This document shows positions 9,195-16,863 of a stretch of DNA of 39,128 nt, in pieces (position 1 is the stretch's first letter; each line of letters begins with the position of its first letter). Source of the stretch: Bacteroidales bacterium UBA1205 (GTDB taxonomy: Bacteria; Bacteroidota; Bacteroidia; Bacteroidales; WCHB1-69); contig DBXT01000018.1 of the NCBI GenBank assembly GCA_002309615.1, positions 15,169 to 54,296 of the forward strand, written 5' to 3'. The notes under the pieces were generated by a model that saw nothing but the letters and a program-made list of their open reading frames with translations, was not told where the DNA came from and made no database searches. A program made the position numbers and the translations under genes.

Positions 9195-9785
9195 TCAAAT
9201 CTTTGTATGTTCCTTTACATACTTTTCCGATGCAAGCATAGACTTCCATCCGGAAATGCCGTTTTTACGAAAACACATGGCTATTGCAAAAGGACAAAAA
9301 TCACGAATAAATATTGCCGTTTTTTGCCCTAATACGTAAGCTGACATATCGTACCCATATACATAAACTGTATTTGCTGTTGCAAACACACGTATGATTA
9401 ATAACAACGTGAAAATAATTAACCCATATCGTTTTTTTATAAAAGTCAGCACGGCAAATATAAGTATCATGAAATCAAAAACTATTTCTGTAACTATGAC
9501 ATCATTGTTGTTGCTGAGTCCGTAATACTCTTCAAAAAAATTGTTATTACTTATCTCAAAAAAATTACCGATAATAGTTACTGCTGTTGCAAACATTGTT
9601 AGCCCTAAAAAGATATGGGCAACTGCGTTAAAATCTCTTGTTGCCTGTTTTACGAATCCACCCGGTGGCACATATTCACCATTTTTCGTTCCACAGAAAG
9701 GACACTCAGAGAAACTCTCATGGTATTCCTTGCCACATAAGCGATTTTTGCATTGAACTACATGTTGATTACTTGATTCTTCCAT
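9195..9785 (-). CDS. Zinc-ribbon membrane protein of unknown function
   Basis: The protein has 196 residues. An N-terminal treble-clef or zinc-ribbon motif uses Cys12, Cys17, Cys28 and Cys31 (CKNRLC...ECPFC), followed by a Pro/Gly hinge and about four hydrophobic segments (about 54-76, 98-116, 119-143, 155-172). There is no signal peptide; the ribbon is probably cytoplasmic. The next leftward gene, also a membrane protein, begins 32 bp after the stop, so the two are likely co-transcribed and may form a complex. I do not recognise a named family. Confidence 0.65.
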   Translation of the reverse strand: MEESSNQHVVQCKNRLCGKEYHESFSECPFCGTKNGEYVPPGGFVKQATRDFNAVAHIFLGLTMFATAVTIIGNFFEISNNNFFEEYYGLSNNNDVIVTEIVFDFMILIFAVLTFIKKRYGLIIFTLLLIIRVFATANTVYVYGYDMSAYVLGQKTAIFIRDFCPFAIAMCFRKNGISGWKSMLASEKYVKEHTKI

Positions 9786-9902
9786 ACAACTATAATTTTA
9801 GTAAAACTGCCCGAATATTATTTATATCTACTACAATATAATTCATTTATTTCAACATATAAGAACATATTGTGCAAGCATATTTTAACACCAAATCCAT
9901 AT

Positions 9903-10712
9903 TTAGTACCACAAATCATCCGGACCAATGTTTATTCTTGCAAATTCTTTCCCGCGATTATCCTTATAAATATAAACAAAATGTATGTTTTCCTTTATAA
10001 TAGATTGTTTATACATCAAAGCTCCAAATTCTTCTCTAAGACCGTCAATACACAACTCTCTTAATTCATATATTTCCGATTGCGACACATCAGATGCATC
10101 TATCTTATTCTCAAAATTATATACATAATAAATAATATTACCTTGTATATATGCATCTGTTAACCAAAGCCCCTCTTCAATTTGAGTCGGGAAACTCATA
10201 TCGGCTAATTCCATCTCTGTTAATTCTATCAAAGTATATGCCTGAATTTCACCCGTTTTAACTTTTTCTTTGACTTCTTTTAATTTTTTGGCAGGAATTT
10301 TTATTTCCAACAAAGTTTCTCCGGTTTCTTGTGATGTATATATATATTTCATACCAAATTCATATTCAACAAACATATCAATGATATTATTTGAATAACT
10401 GGAAATGCACCTTGCCACATTTCTATCAGAATTTGCCATTTCCGGTGTTAATAAAGTTGATTTATAATACCCGTCAGTTACTTCAACTTTTACTATCATA
10501 TAATCATCATCAACATCTATATCAACTATCGTAATGCCGGCATTGGGCACTACATACGGACATCTAAGTTTATGCAAACGAACTGCCTGACGTATTTCTT
10601 CCCGCCTTTGCTCTTTAATTCCTTTTTTAGGGACATGGTTACATGACATTAAAGTAATTGCTACATTACAAAATATGATGCCTAATAAAATAATTAATAA
10701 TTTTCTCTTCAT
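9903..10712 (-). CDS. Hypothetical lipoprotein
   Basis: The protein has 269 residues. The start MKRKLLIILLGIIFCNVAI is followed by a lipobox LMSC, with the lipidated Cys at about position 24. The mature part mixes helices and strands and is rich in Glu and Lys, with no catalytic motif that I can identify. It resembles the loosely defined class of Bacteroidota lipoproteins with a short Cys-Asn start after cleavage (CNHVPKKG). It lies 117 bp upstream of the zinc-ribbon gene and 93 bp downstream of the small Cys-rich gene, all leftward. Function unknown. Confidence 0.65.
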   Translation of the reverse strand: MKRKLLIILLGIIFCNVAITLMSCNHVPKKGIKEQRREEIRQAVRLHKLRCPYVVPNAGITIVDIDVDDDYMIVKVEVTDGYYKSTLLTPEMANSDRNVARCISSYSNNIIDMFVEYEFGMKYIYTSQETGETLLEIKIPAKKLKEVKEKVKTGEIQAYTLIELTEMELADMSFPTQIEEGLWLTDAYIQGNIIYYVYNFENKIDASDVSQSEIYELRELCIDGLREEFGALMYKQSIIKENIHFVYIYKDNRGKEFARINIGPDDLWY

Positions 10713-10805
10713 CTATTTCTCTAATTTATATAAAACTTCTTGCCATTGTATAATATATTCTAAATTACTTTATTACACAAAACACGCCTCAACAAATATA
10801 GTTAT

Positions 10806-11060
10806 TTAATAACATATTTTACATGGTCTTCTTCCCATTTCAACAGCCTTCTCTTGAGAGACAGCCTTTATTTCCGCTGAACAACTATTCAAACCTCTAC
10901 AACGGGAATGTGAATGATAACACTGAGATTTAGGACCGGTACAAATATAAACACTTTTTGATGTGGTCTCACCTATTATTCTATCCAAATGCTTATATTC
11001 ACATGGAATATGATATGAATAAAAAAATGTTAAAAACAACAAACAAATACTTTTTCTCAT
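10806..11060 (-). CDS. Small secreted Cys-rich protein with a C-terminal CxxC
   Basis: The protein has 84 residues, with a hydrophobic N-terminus (about 1-20) typical of a signal peptide. The mature part has Cys40, Cys47, Cys54, Cys60, Cys80 and Cys83 and two His (YHSHSRC). The pattern VYIC...YHSHSRCRGL...EMGRRPCKIC resembles a small metal-binding fold, like the Ada Zn-binding N-domain, in which a YH-x-x-C-x-x-L segment is followed by a C-terminal RPCxxC. I infer binding of one zinc or other metal ion, in the periplasm if exported. Short, but the motif order and lack of competing frames support a real gene. Confidence 0.6.
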   Translation of the reverse strand: MRKSICLLFLTFFYSYHIPCEYKHLDRIIGETTSKSVYICTGPKSQCYHSHSRCRGLNSCSAEIKAVSQEKAVEMGRRPCKICY

Positions 11061-11106
11061 ACAACTTTTTTAATTTTTTACACTCCGCCCGATTTTCTAA
11101 GACAAA

Positions 11107-11296
11107 AAACACTCAATCCAGATAACAAAATGCGAAAATAAAAGTTCTTCGCTCATCCGGCTAACCAAGACCTTCGCATGCACCGCCTTGCGGTCGGTTG
11201 CAAAATAGCGAAGCACGTTAGCCAAAGATAAAACATTGAATCAACGCTTTTTATACACTTTTCACCTCTCAAAACCCGTCAAGGCATTGAGTGTTT
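11107..11296. repeat. 11-bp perfect inverted repeat bounding a structured 190-bp segment
   Basis: AAACACTCAAT at 11107-11117 is repeated inverted as ATTGAGTGTTT at 11286-11296. The arms enclose the nested hairpin set at 11159-11223. They could be ends of a small non-autonomous element or simply stem arms. Confidence 0.5.
11159..11223. repeat. Nested imperfect hairpin, attC-like in geometry
   Basis: Three nested complementary pairs are present: GGCTAAC (11159-11165) with GTTAGCC (11217-11223); CTTCGC (11172-11177) with GCGAAG (11208-11213); and ACCGC (11182-11186) with GCGGT (11190-11194). A further CTTCGCT at 11147-11153 could compete for the second pair. The R-box/L-box/terminal-stem order and 65-bp length recall integron attC sites, but the outer boxes do not fit RYYYAAC/GTTRRRY exactly. 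A structured RNA or repeat is equally possible. Confidence 0.45.
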
Positions 11297-11466
11297 GACA
11301 CTGCAAAAGTAATAAAAAAAATGATACGAAAAATCAACAAATCCAATTTGTTGAAAAAAAAACAACTTGTAAAACAAAGATATTTTTTTTCCTTGCCGGA
11401 AAAGAAAAGATGTAAAAAACGCTTGCTAAAAGAATGAGCATTTAATATTAGATAACTTTTTTTTCT

Positions 11467-11492
11467 TTACTTTTGTCTTGTTACAAAAGTAA
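11467..11492. repeat. 10-bp inverted repeat with opposed TANNTTTG elements
   Basis: TTACTTTTGT (11467-11476) is inverted as ACAAAAGTAA (11483-11492) with a 6-nt spacer. Each arm contains TACTTTTG, the -7 promoter consensus, pointing outward on opposite strands. A second hairpin, ACGAGC-AA-GCTCGT, is at 11533-11546. Confidence 0.5.
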
Positions 11493-11757
11493 CAAAAATT
11501 ATGCAAAGCATGATGTTTTCTCGCCTCATCATACGAGCAAGCTCGTCTGCTTTCGGCTTATTGAAAACATTCAGGGCAACAATGAAAAAGCTAAAAAATA
11601 ACGTCAAACATTCGAAAACAATGGATTCCGCAGTTCCCCTCTTTAGGGGGCCAGGGGGATTTATTTATATCCGGATATGATACGGGTGTTGCCACACCCT
11701 GATAAATACCGAAATCATGGAAATATACCCCTGAATATACAAATTCAAACCGGATGC

Positions 11758-11781
11758 AGAGACGTTTCATGAAACGTCTCT
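11758..11781. repeat. 24-bp perfect palindrome
   Basis: The sequence from AGAGACGTTTCA at 11758 to its exact reverse complement ending at 11781 forms an uninterrupted 24-bp palindrome. Closely similar GAGACG/CGTCTC palindromes occur as dispersed repeats in many bacterial genomes (recalled, not checked). Confidence 0.65.
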
Positions 11782-12004
11782 ACAATAATACAATTATCAT
11801 CTTTCCCTTTTGAACGTTCATTGAATGCTCAGGTGGAATGCTGTCGTAATACCATTAAACAGACATTCAAGAATAGGATAGTAGATACGGATACTTTTCT
11901 AAACGAATTGCGTTGGCAGGTACCATCCATCCGCATTAGGAAAAAATCGAAAAAGAAAAGGGAAAAGAGAAGAAAAGAAATAACGTTTATAGTCGATATA
12001 CGGA

Positions 12005-12868
12005 TTAGACAAACATTCGTGTTGCTTTTTTATATTCGGCATAGCCGGGTTTGTTTTTCAACTGTCGTTTTTCCATAAGCGGTATGCTGATAAAGAGGAA
12101 TAGGCAGGTCATGGCAATAGGTCCGGCTACAAACCATGTGCAAGTACCTAATCCGTTGATGGAAACAAACATAATCCATACACCCCACCACATGGCTATT
12201 TCCCCTAAATAGTTGGGATGACGACCATGCTTCCACAAGCCGATTTTGCAAATTTCTCCTTTATGCTCTTTTGCAAACCTATGTTTTTGATTATCGGAAA
12301 TCCACTGTAAAGTGGCAGCTGCAATACACACAACAAAACCTGCCCATGTCAGCCATGTGGCACCGCCTACGCTGTCCGACAAATGCAAACCGGGCAACAA
12401 GGCTGCAAACACCACTACGGTGGGCATCATGTTCAAACCGAAGAAATTGATGATATGAAATATACACGGAGATTGTTCCGTACGATATTTGGTATAACGC
12501 CAATCTTCGCTATCCAAATTCCGAAAGGTATATGCCCAATTGCCGGTAAGCCTTATTCCCCAATACCACACCGCTATCAACAGCAGCACACTCGCCAAAG
12601 TCAGGCTTTCGTTGCTCACTGCCCAAATAGTAAGCATAACGGGAGGCAAAACGCTCCAATACGGGTCATATACCGATACATTTTTATATAACAAACCGAA
12701 TATCCACACCCAGACGGTTGCCGCTACATCGGCAAGGAATAATGCCCAATAGCTTGCCAGGCAAGATTGTACCAAATCATAGGTAAAAAATCCGACTAAG
12801 GCTGCCGATATATATATAACTGCAATAATAACAAAACTCAATGTGCGTGAAGAAGTGATATTTGACAT
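12005..12868 (-). CDS. DUF1295 / steroid 5-alpha-reductase-like membrane protein
   Basis: The protein has 287 residues and about seven to eight membrane spans. The C-terminal half carries the DUF1295 signature: a DNQKHRFAKEHKG segment (about 192-204), then GLWKHGRHPNYLGEIAMWWG (about 209-228) and a final PLMEKRQLKNKPGYAEY. The same fold as isoprenylcysteine methyltransferases and 3-oxo-5-alpha-steroid dehydrogenases suggests a cofactor-dependent enzyme acting on a lipid-like substrate in the inner membrane, but the reaction is not known for DUF1295. It is transcribed leftward, divergent from the hemerythrin gene, with a -7 element on its strand at 12890-12897. Confidence 0.85.
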   Translation of the reverse strand: MSNITSSRTLSFVIIAVIYISAALVGFFTYDLVQSCLASYWALFLADVAATVWVWIFGLLYKNVSVYDPYWSVLPPVMLTIWAVSNESLTLASVLLLIAVWYWGIRLTGNWAYTFRNLDSEDWRYTKYRTEQSPCIFHIINFFGLNMMPTVVVFAALLPGLHLSDSVGGATWLTWAGFVVCIAAATLQWISDNQKHRFAKEHKGEICKIGLWKHGRHPNYLGEIAMWWGVWIMFVSINGLGTCTWFVAGPIAMTCLFLFISIPLMEKRQLKNKPGYAEYKKATRMFV

Positions 12869-12889
12869 AACATAAATAATTTACGCTTG

Positions 12890-12897
12890 CAAAAGTA
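12890..12897 (-). promoter_or_regulatory. -7 element for the DUF1295 gene
   Basis: TACTTTTG on the minus strand matches TANNTTTG and lies 22 bp before the start codon at 12868. No good TTTG -33 element is seen at the usual distance. Confidence 0.5.
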
Positions 12898-12950
12898 GCT
12901 TTTTTTTTAACAACTTCCTCTACTAACAAAAAAATGCAGATAAAAAATGC

Positions 12951-12958
12951 TACCTTTG
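12951..12958 (+). promoter_or_regulatory. -7 element for the hemerythrin/LuxR pair
   Basis: TACCTTTG matches TANNTTTG and lies 16 bp before the ATG at 12975. It makes a divergent arrangement with the minus-strand element at 12890-12897. The -33 box is not obvious. Confidence 0.55.
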
Positions 12959-12974
12959 TAAAAAAAAATTGAAC

Positions 12975-13661
12975 ATGGAATCAATATTCACACGCCACAC
13001 CAAATTATCGGAGATATTGCGTTCCAATTGGCAATTGGCAGCACTATTTCCTCGTCTGCATATTTATTGGGGGTTCGGGGAGCAAACCATAGAACAATAT
13101 TGTGCGGAGCACCACCTATCCGCCGATTTTGCGATAATGATATGCAATGCCTATACCTTTGAAAATTATTCTCCGCAAAAAACGGATTTCATTAACTTTA
13201 ACTGTCAAGATCTGACGGATTTTTTATTAAATTCGCATGTTTTTTATCTGCAAAAACGCTTACCACATATAAAACAACATTTGCAACATGTAGTTCCGAC
13301 AGAGCACGAAATGGCTGCCATAGTCAATCGTTTTTTTAACGACTATATTCAAGAAGTGCAAGCCCATTTTGAGTATGAAGAAAAAATAGTATTTCCCTAT
13401 ATTTCAGGACTATTGTCTCACTCCGAAAATACGGAATACAGCATCAATATATTTGAAGAACAGCACGACAACATGGAAAACAAGCTCAACGATCTTATCA
13501 GCCTTGTTATGAAATACCTCCCTTCGGAATGGAAAAATGAAGAACGGACCTCGCTGCTCATCAATTTATCAACACTACTCTACGATATGCAACATCATGC
13601 ATGTATAGAAGAACACATCTTGATACCCTACGTTAAATATCTGGAACACGAACAATTATGA
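12975..13661 (+). CDS. Hemerythrin-domain protein
   Basis: The ATG at 12975 is preferred over an in-frame TTG at 12969, giving 228 residues. The N-terminal 60 residues (SEILRSNWQLAALFPRLHIYWGFGE) resemble the DUF542/ScdA N-domain but lack its Cys-Cys pair. The C-terminal half is a four-helix hemerythrin domain with His and Glu ligands in PTEHEMAAI, HFEYEEKIVFPYI, EEQHDNMENKL and HHACIEEHILIPYV, the HxxxE and HxxxEEH patterns that bind a di-iron centre. Likely roles are O2/NO sensing or Fe-S repair (RIC-like). Its stop overlaps the start of a LuxR-type regulator by 4 nt (ATGA), so the two are translationally coupled and probably act as a sensor/regulator pair. Confidence 0.87.
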   Translation: MESIFTRHTKLSEILRSNWQLAALFPRLHIYWGFGEQTIEQYCAEHHLSADFAIMICNAYTFENYSPQKTDFINFNCQDLTDFLLNSHVFYLQKRLPHIKQHLQHVVPTEHEMAAIVNRFFNDYIQEVQAHFEYEEKIVFPYISGLLSHSENTEYSINIFEEQHDNMENKLNDLISLVMKYLPSEWKNEERTSLLINLSTLLYDMQHHACIEEHILIPYVKYLEHEQL

Positions 13662-14257
13662 AACGAGCAAAAATATTGGTGATAGAACCATCTGAAATGT
13701 TACTGCAAGGATTGCAGGCAATGCTCCGACAAAGTAATACATTGGATATGGTAGGGCATTGTTCTTGTATAGCACAAGCACTTCCTCTGCTCACACGATA
13801 TAAAGCCGATATAGTATTGGTGAACCCGACCTGCTTCAACCAGCAGGATATAATAGGCATACGCTCCTATTTTCAGGAATTTCCTTCCCTGCTGTTAGCG
13901 GCTTTAAGATATGCCTATTTTCCACAGAACATTATCAATCAATTTGACTGTTGTATTGACATTGATGACAGCATCAACAATATAGAATTCAAAATCAATC
14001 AAGCCTGTCAAAATCGAAACATAATACAATCAGGCGATGCCGCCAATTCCGAACTGACAAAAAAGGAAAAAGAAGTGTTGGCATTAATAGTCAAAGGAAA
14101 AATGAACAAAGAAATTGCCGAGGAACTTCATTTGTCCATACACACTATTATATCACATAGAAAGAATATCAGCAAAAAAACGGATATCAAGTCCATTTCG
14201 GGACTTACCATATACGCCCTGCTGCACAATATCATTCAAAAAGAAGATATTTTATAG
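13658..14257 (+). CDS. LuxR-type DNA-binding regulator with degenerate receiver
   Basis: The protein has 199 residues. The first 115 have the pattern of a receiver domain (KILVIEPSEMLLQGLQAML...DIVLVNPT), but the acidic pair is reduced to Glu10-Pro11 and the phosphoacceptor Asp is replaced by Asn56. Phosphorylation is therefore unlikely. Residues 131-195 form a GerE/LuxR helix-turn-helix (LTKKEKEVLALIVKGKMNKE, then IAEELHLSIHTIISHRKNIS). It is coupled by a 4-nt overlap to the upstream hemerythrin gene, so activity may be controlled by that protein or by abundance. Its stop lies 1 bp from the end of the convergent DUF5686 gene. Confidence 0.9.
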   Translation: MKRAKILVIEPSEMLLQGLQAMLRQSNTLDMVGHCSCIAQALPLLTRYKADIVLVNPTCFNQQDIIGIRSYFQEFPSLLLAALRYAYFPQNIINQFDCCIDIDDSINNIEFKINQACQNRNIIQSGDAANSELTKKEKEVLALIVKGKMNKEIAEELHLSIHTIISHRKNISKKTDIKSISGLTIYALLHNIIQKEDIL

Positions 14258-14258
14258 T

Positions 14259-16697
14259 CTATTGACGTCCTACGGTAAGAGACATTCTAAACGAAAAATT
14301 GTCGGATACTCTCTCCATGGCATAAGCACCGAAACGCCAATACACGCCGACGCCGACACCCACGATTCCCACACATACCAATTTATGTATCATGGCTCCC
14401 ATTTCAAAATAGCCTTTTTCCATGGTTTTAAACTCCATATATTGATGATATTCCGGATGGTTTAATCCACCGAAAGCCATATTGAACAATATTTCGGGCT
14501 GGAGCAAGCAATATTTGTTTTTCAACAATCGGTGAAATAGTTGGGACAACTGCAAAGATACAAATTTATCGGACAAAAACTCATTGGCCTTCATGGTGGC
14601 AAATTCGGTTCTGTCATAGAATCCGAATGCCATATAACTTCCATGCACTGCATACAAGGCAGACAAAGGCAGTGGACGGTCAATAATTCCACCCCTTACT
14701 ATATAAGAAAATTTGCCTAAATACGGAATACTTATTTCTTGATGTATTTTGGCCGTTAATTCATTGTATTTAAAATCACTGCCAAATACATTTTTAAAGC
14801 CGTGCTGATAAGCCAACTCTATAGTAGGCAAATTACTATGCTCGGTAAATGTGAACAAATCAGACTCATATACTTTTCTGGCAAAAGATATTCGCATACG
14901 CAAATATAAATTGGCCAAAGCATAACTATATTTTTTTGTATTATCTTTTAGCGGAACAAAATTATAATCATAACACGTTTTATTTTGTTGATACGACACT
15001 CCTACCGTCAGTTGTATTTGACGAGACACCAAAGAAGATATTCCGCATTCATATTTGAGCTGATTGTCATAATATTGAGACGGTATTTTATTCAACCCTC
15101 GCAAGGCATAAGAAAAATAATGCATAAAATGGGACTCAAATCCGGCACCGGCCTCATGCAAATCGTAGGCTACTCCTATGTAGGCAGAACTATTCCACTT
15201 GCGATTAATAATAAACTCTATATCTCCTCCGCCTTTCCATTCTTTATCGCGGAATCCGTAACCGACATAAGCACCCACATTCATCCATTTCAGCAAGCGG
15301 TCGTTAGTTCTGATGCCTATTCCCAAACGACATGCTTCATGTTTATTGAAAGACAATATGCGCGGAACTTCTATATCGAAATACCATACCGGTAAACGAC
15401 CGGAGGCAAGGGCTTGTAATATATATAGATATTTATCCAGTTTAATATCTTTGGAGATACTATCCCATTTTAAATAAGTATTGCTATCTCTTGTACTTAC
15501 CAGAGTGGTTCTATATTGTTGCAAAAGCAAATCACTACTATCCAAGCTATTATCTTTAGTATCCACATACAATTCTCCACCAACGAACAAACTATTGTTC
15601 AACGGAATATTCATTTCTACATCGGAATAGTCGGTTTGTATGTAACCCACCAATGGGTAGGCGCTCACCATATCGGCATTAAACACTATTTTTGCCTTAT
15701 TTTTGGTCGGGAACCACATTCCTTGAATAGTGTCATAATATTGTTCCAAAATAATATTCACCATATTACCGTCAAAGCGGGGAGAAGCCATTACATATTT
15801 AACGGCCCAATTGCAGCTGGATATATACACCACACCGGTAAGTGATTTAAATTGCTTCCCTTCTATAGGTTTAAAAGCTATTACATAGGTGGTGTCTACG
15901 GCAGAGAACAAGGTATCTTGCAGAGAGAAATAATAATGTTTGAAATCAACATCACACAAAGGATTTTCATACGGGGTGGTAAGTATATTAAAATAGGTGT
16001 CATAAAATGAAAACGATTGTATTTCGGAGGTAAGCACATGAAAAATGGGATCTTTAAAGCCTGAAATTTTAGATGCCAGTATCTTTTCATACACTTTGTT
16101 CTTATATTTGTAATTTCTTTCTTTTACCGATTCCATTAAAAACAGATGCTGCTTGTTGAGCAAGGCATATAATTCCATATCTTGTGCGCTTACCTTTTGT
16201 ATAGTATCCAAAAAATCGGCATGGGTAAGACTGTCATTAACTATATCGGACGAAAAAAACGATTTGGAATAAACTTTACACCTGTAACTGTCATATCGTG
16301 ACGGATTGTTTTGGTCTGATTTTTCATGCATTTTACGCAAGATGATATGTGCGGGGTTGTCACCGGCTTTGAAATTAAAATTAGGCAGCTGAGTAATTTT
16401 TTCATTCAATGTTACATTCATTTTGCGTTGACCGCGTTCTGCACACAATATTTGCGTATGATAGCCTATACAACTGAACACTATGGTATCTATAGGTGAA
16501 GGCAAAACCAAGGTATAAGCTCCTTTTTTATCGGTGATAGTACCCGTTTGTTGATGCGGCACCCATATATTTACACCTTCTATTCCTTGTTCGGTAAGCG
16601 AATCTTTCACCACGCCGGAAAGTATATAATTCTGAGCCATTGACAGTTGTACCAGCATCAATGTAACATATATATATATAACTATTCGCCTTGCCAT
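14259..16697 (-). CDS. DUF5686 / carboxypeptidase-regulatory-like outer-membrane protein
   Basis: The protein has 812 residues. A signal peptide (1-21, cleavage before QNYILSG) leads into a CarboxypepD_reg-like domain (about 23-105: SGVVKDSLTEQGIEGVNIWV, GTITDKKGAYTL), then DUF5686 (from about 112, NPAHIILRKMHEKSDQNNP) and a long beta-rich C-terminal half (about 460-812) with alternating aromatic strands expected of an outer-membrane barrel. DUF5686 proteins are large outer-membrane proteins of unknown role, common in Bacteroidota. It stands alone, ending 1 bp from the convergent LuxR-type gene. No TonB box is seen, so nutrient import is not claimed. Confidence 0.85.
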   Translation of the reverse strand: MARRIVIYIYVTLMLVQLSMAQNYILSGVVKDSLTEQGIEGVNIWVPHQQTGTITDKKGAYTLVLPSPIDTIVFSCIGYHTQILCAERGQRKMNVTLNEKITQLPNFNFKAGDNPAHIILRKMHEKSDQNNPSRYDSYRCKVYSKSFFSSDIVNDSLTHADFLDTIQKVSAQDMELYALLNKQHLFLMESVKERNYKYKNKVYEKILASKISGFKDPIFHVLTSEIQSFSFYDTYFNILTTPYENPLCDVDFKHYYFSLQDTLFSAVDTTYVIAFKPIEGKQFKSLTGVVYISSCNWAVKYVMASPRFDGNMVNIILEQYYDTIQGMWFPTKNKAKIVFNADMVSAYPLVGYIQTDYSDVEMNIPLNNSLFVGGELYVDTKDNSLDSSDLLLQQYRTTLVSTRDSNTYLKWDSISKDIKLDKYLYILQALASGRLPVWYFDIEVPRILSFNKHEACRLGIGIRTNDRLLKWMNVGAYVGYGFRDKEWKGGGDIEFIINRKWNSSAYIGVAYDLHEAGAGFESHFMHYFSYALRGLNKIPSQYYDNQLKYECGISSLVSRQIQLTVGVSYQQNKTCYDYNFVPLKDNTKKYSYALANLYLRMRISFARKVYESDLFTFTEHSNLPTIELAYQHGFKNVFGSDFKYNELTAKIHQEISIPYLGKFSYIVRGGIIDRPLPLSALYAVHGSYMAFGFYDRTEFATMKANEFLSDKFVSLQLSQLFHRLLKNKYCLLQPEILFNMAFGGLNHPEYHQYMEFKTMEKGYFEMGAMIHKLVCVGIVGVGVGVYWRFGAYAMERVSDNFSFRMSLTVGRQ

Positions 16698-16807
16698 TCC
16701 TTATTTACTTACTCAATATCATACGTAATTTTTCATTTTTTAGTATATGATTCACTATTTTTTTTGTTTTTTTATGCCGAAATGGCTTTTACAAGTATTT
16801 TTTTTAT

Positions 16808-16815
16808 TACCTTTG
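16808..16815 (+). promoter_or_regulatory. -7 element upstream of the lipoprotein gene
   Basis: TACCTTTG matches TANNTTTG and lies 48 bp before the ATG at 16864, leaving an AT-rich leader (ATTAATAATTAATTATTAA), which is common in strongly translated Bacteroidota messages. Confidence 0.6.
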
Positions 16816-16863
16816 CACAATTAATAATTAATTATTAACAATCATTAAAAATTAGGTACAGAA

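Larger units (their letters stand above)
11061..11820. other. Repeat-rich intergenic region without a supported gene
   Basis: These 760 bases contain no convincing coding frame. They hold several distinct inverted repeats (listed separately) and a C/G-rich patch (about 11633-11662, CCCCTCTTTAGGGGG-type) unlike the AT-rich surroundings. Such patches resemble interspersed intergenic repeats of Bacteroidota genomes, but this cannot be confirmed without a genome search. From 11821 to 12004 there is an open frame judged doubtful. Confidence 0.6.

Noticed and set aside
11061..11820. CRISPR array or integron cassette array
   Set aside because: The repeats are of different kinds, each present once in the window, with no regular spacing, cas genes, integrase or cassette genes.
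11821..12078. 85-residue open frame with a Lys/Arg-rich centre, upstream of and overlapping the DUF1295 gene end
   Set aside because: No family recognised, the second part overlaps the end of a well-supported gene on the other strand, and the basic stretch comes from an A/G-rich run. It could be a remnant of a mobile gene, but there is nothing to show it.
3704..14257. Histidine kinase (3704) and LuxR-type regulator (13658) as a two-component pair
   Set aside because: They are 8 kb apart in different units, and the regulator lacks the phosphoacceptor Asp.
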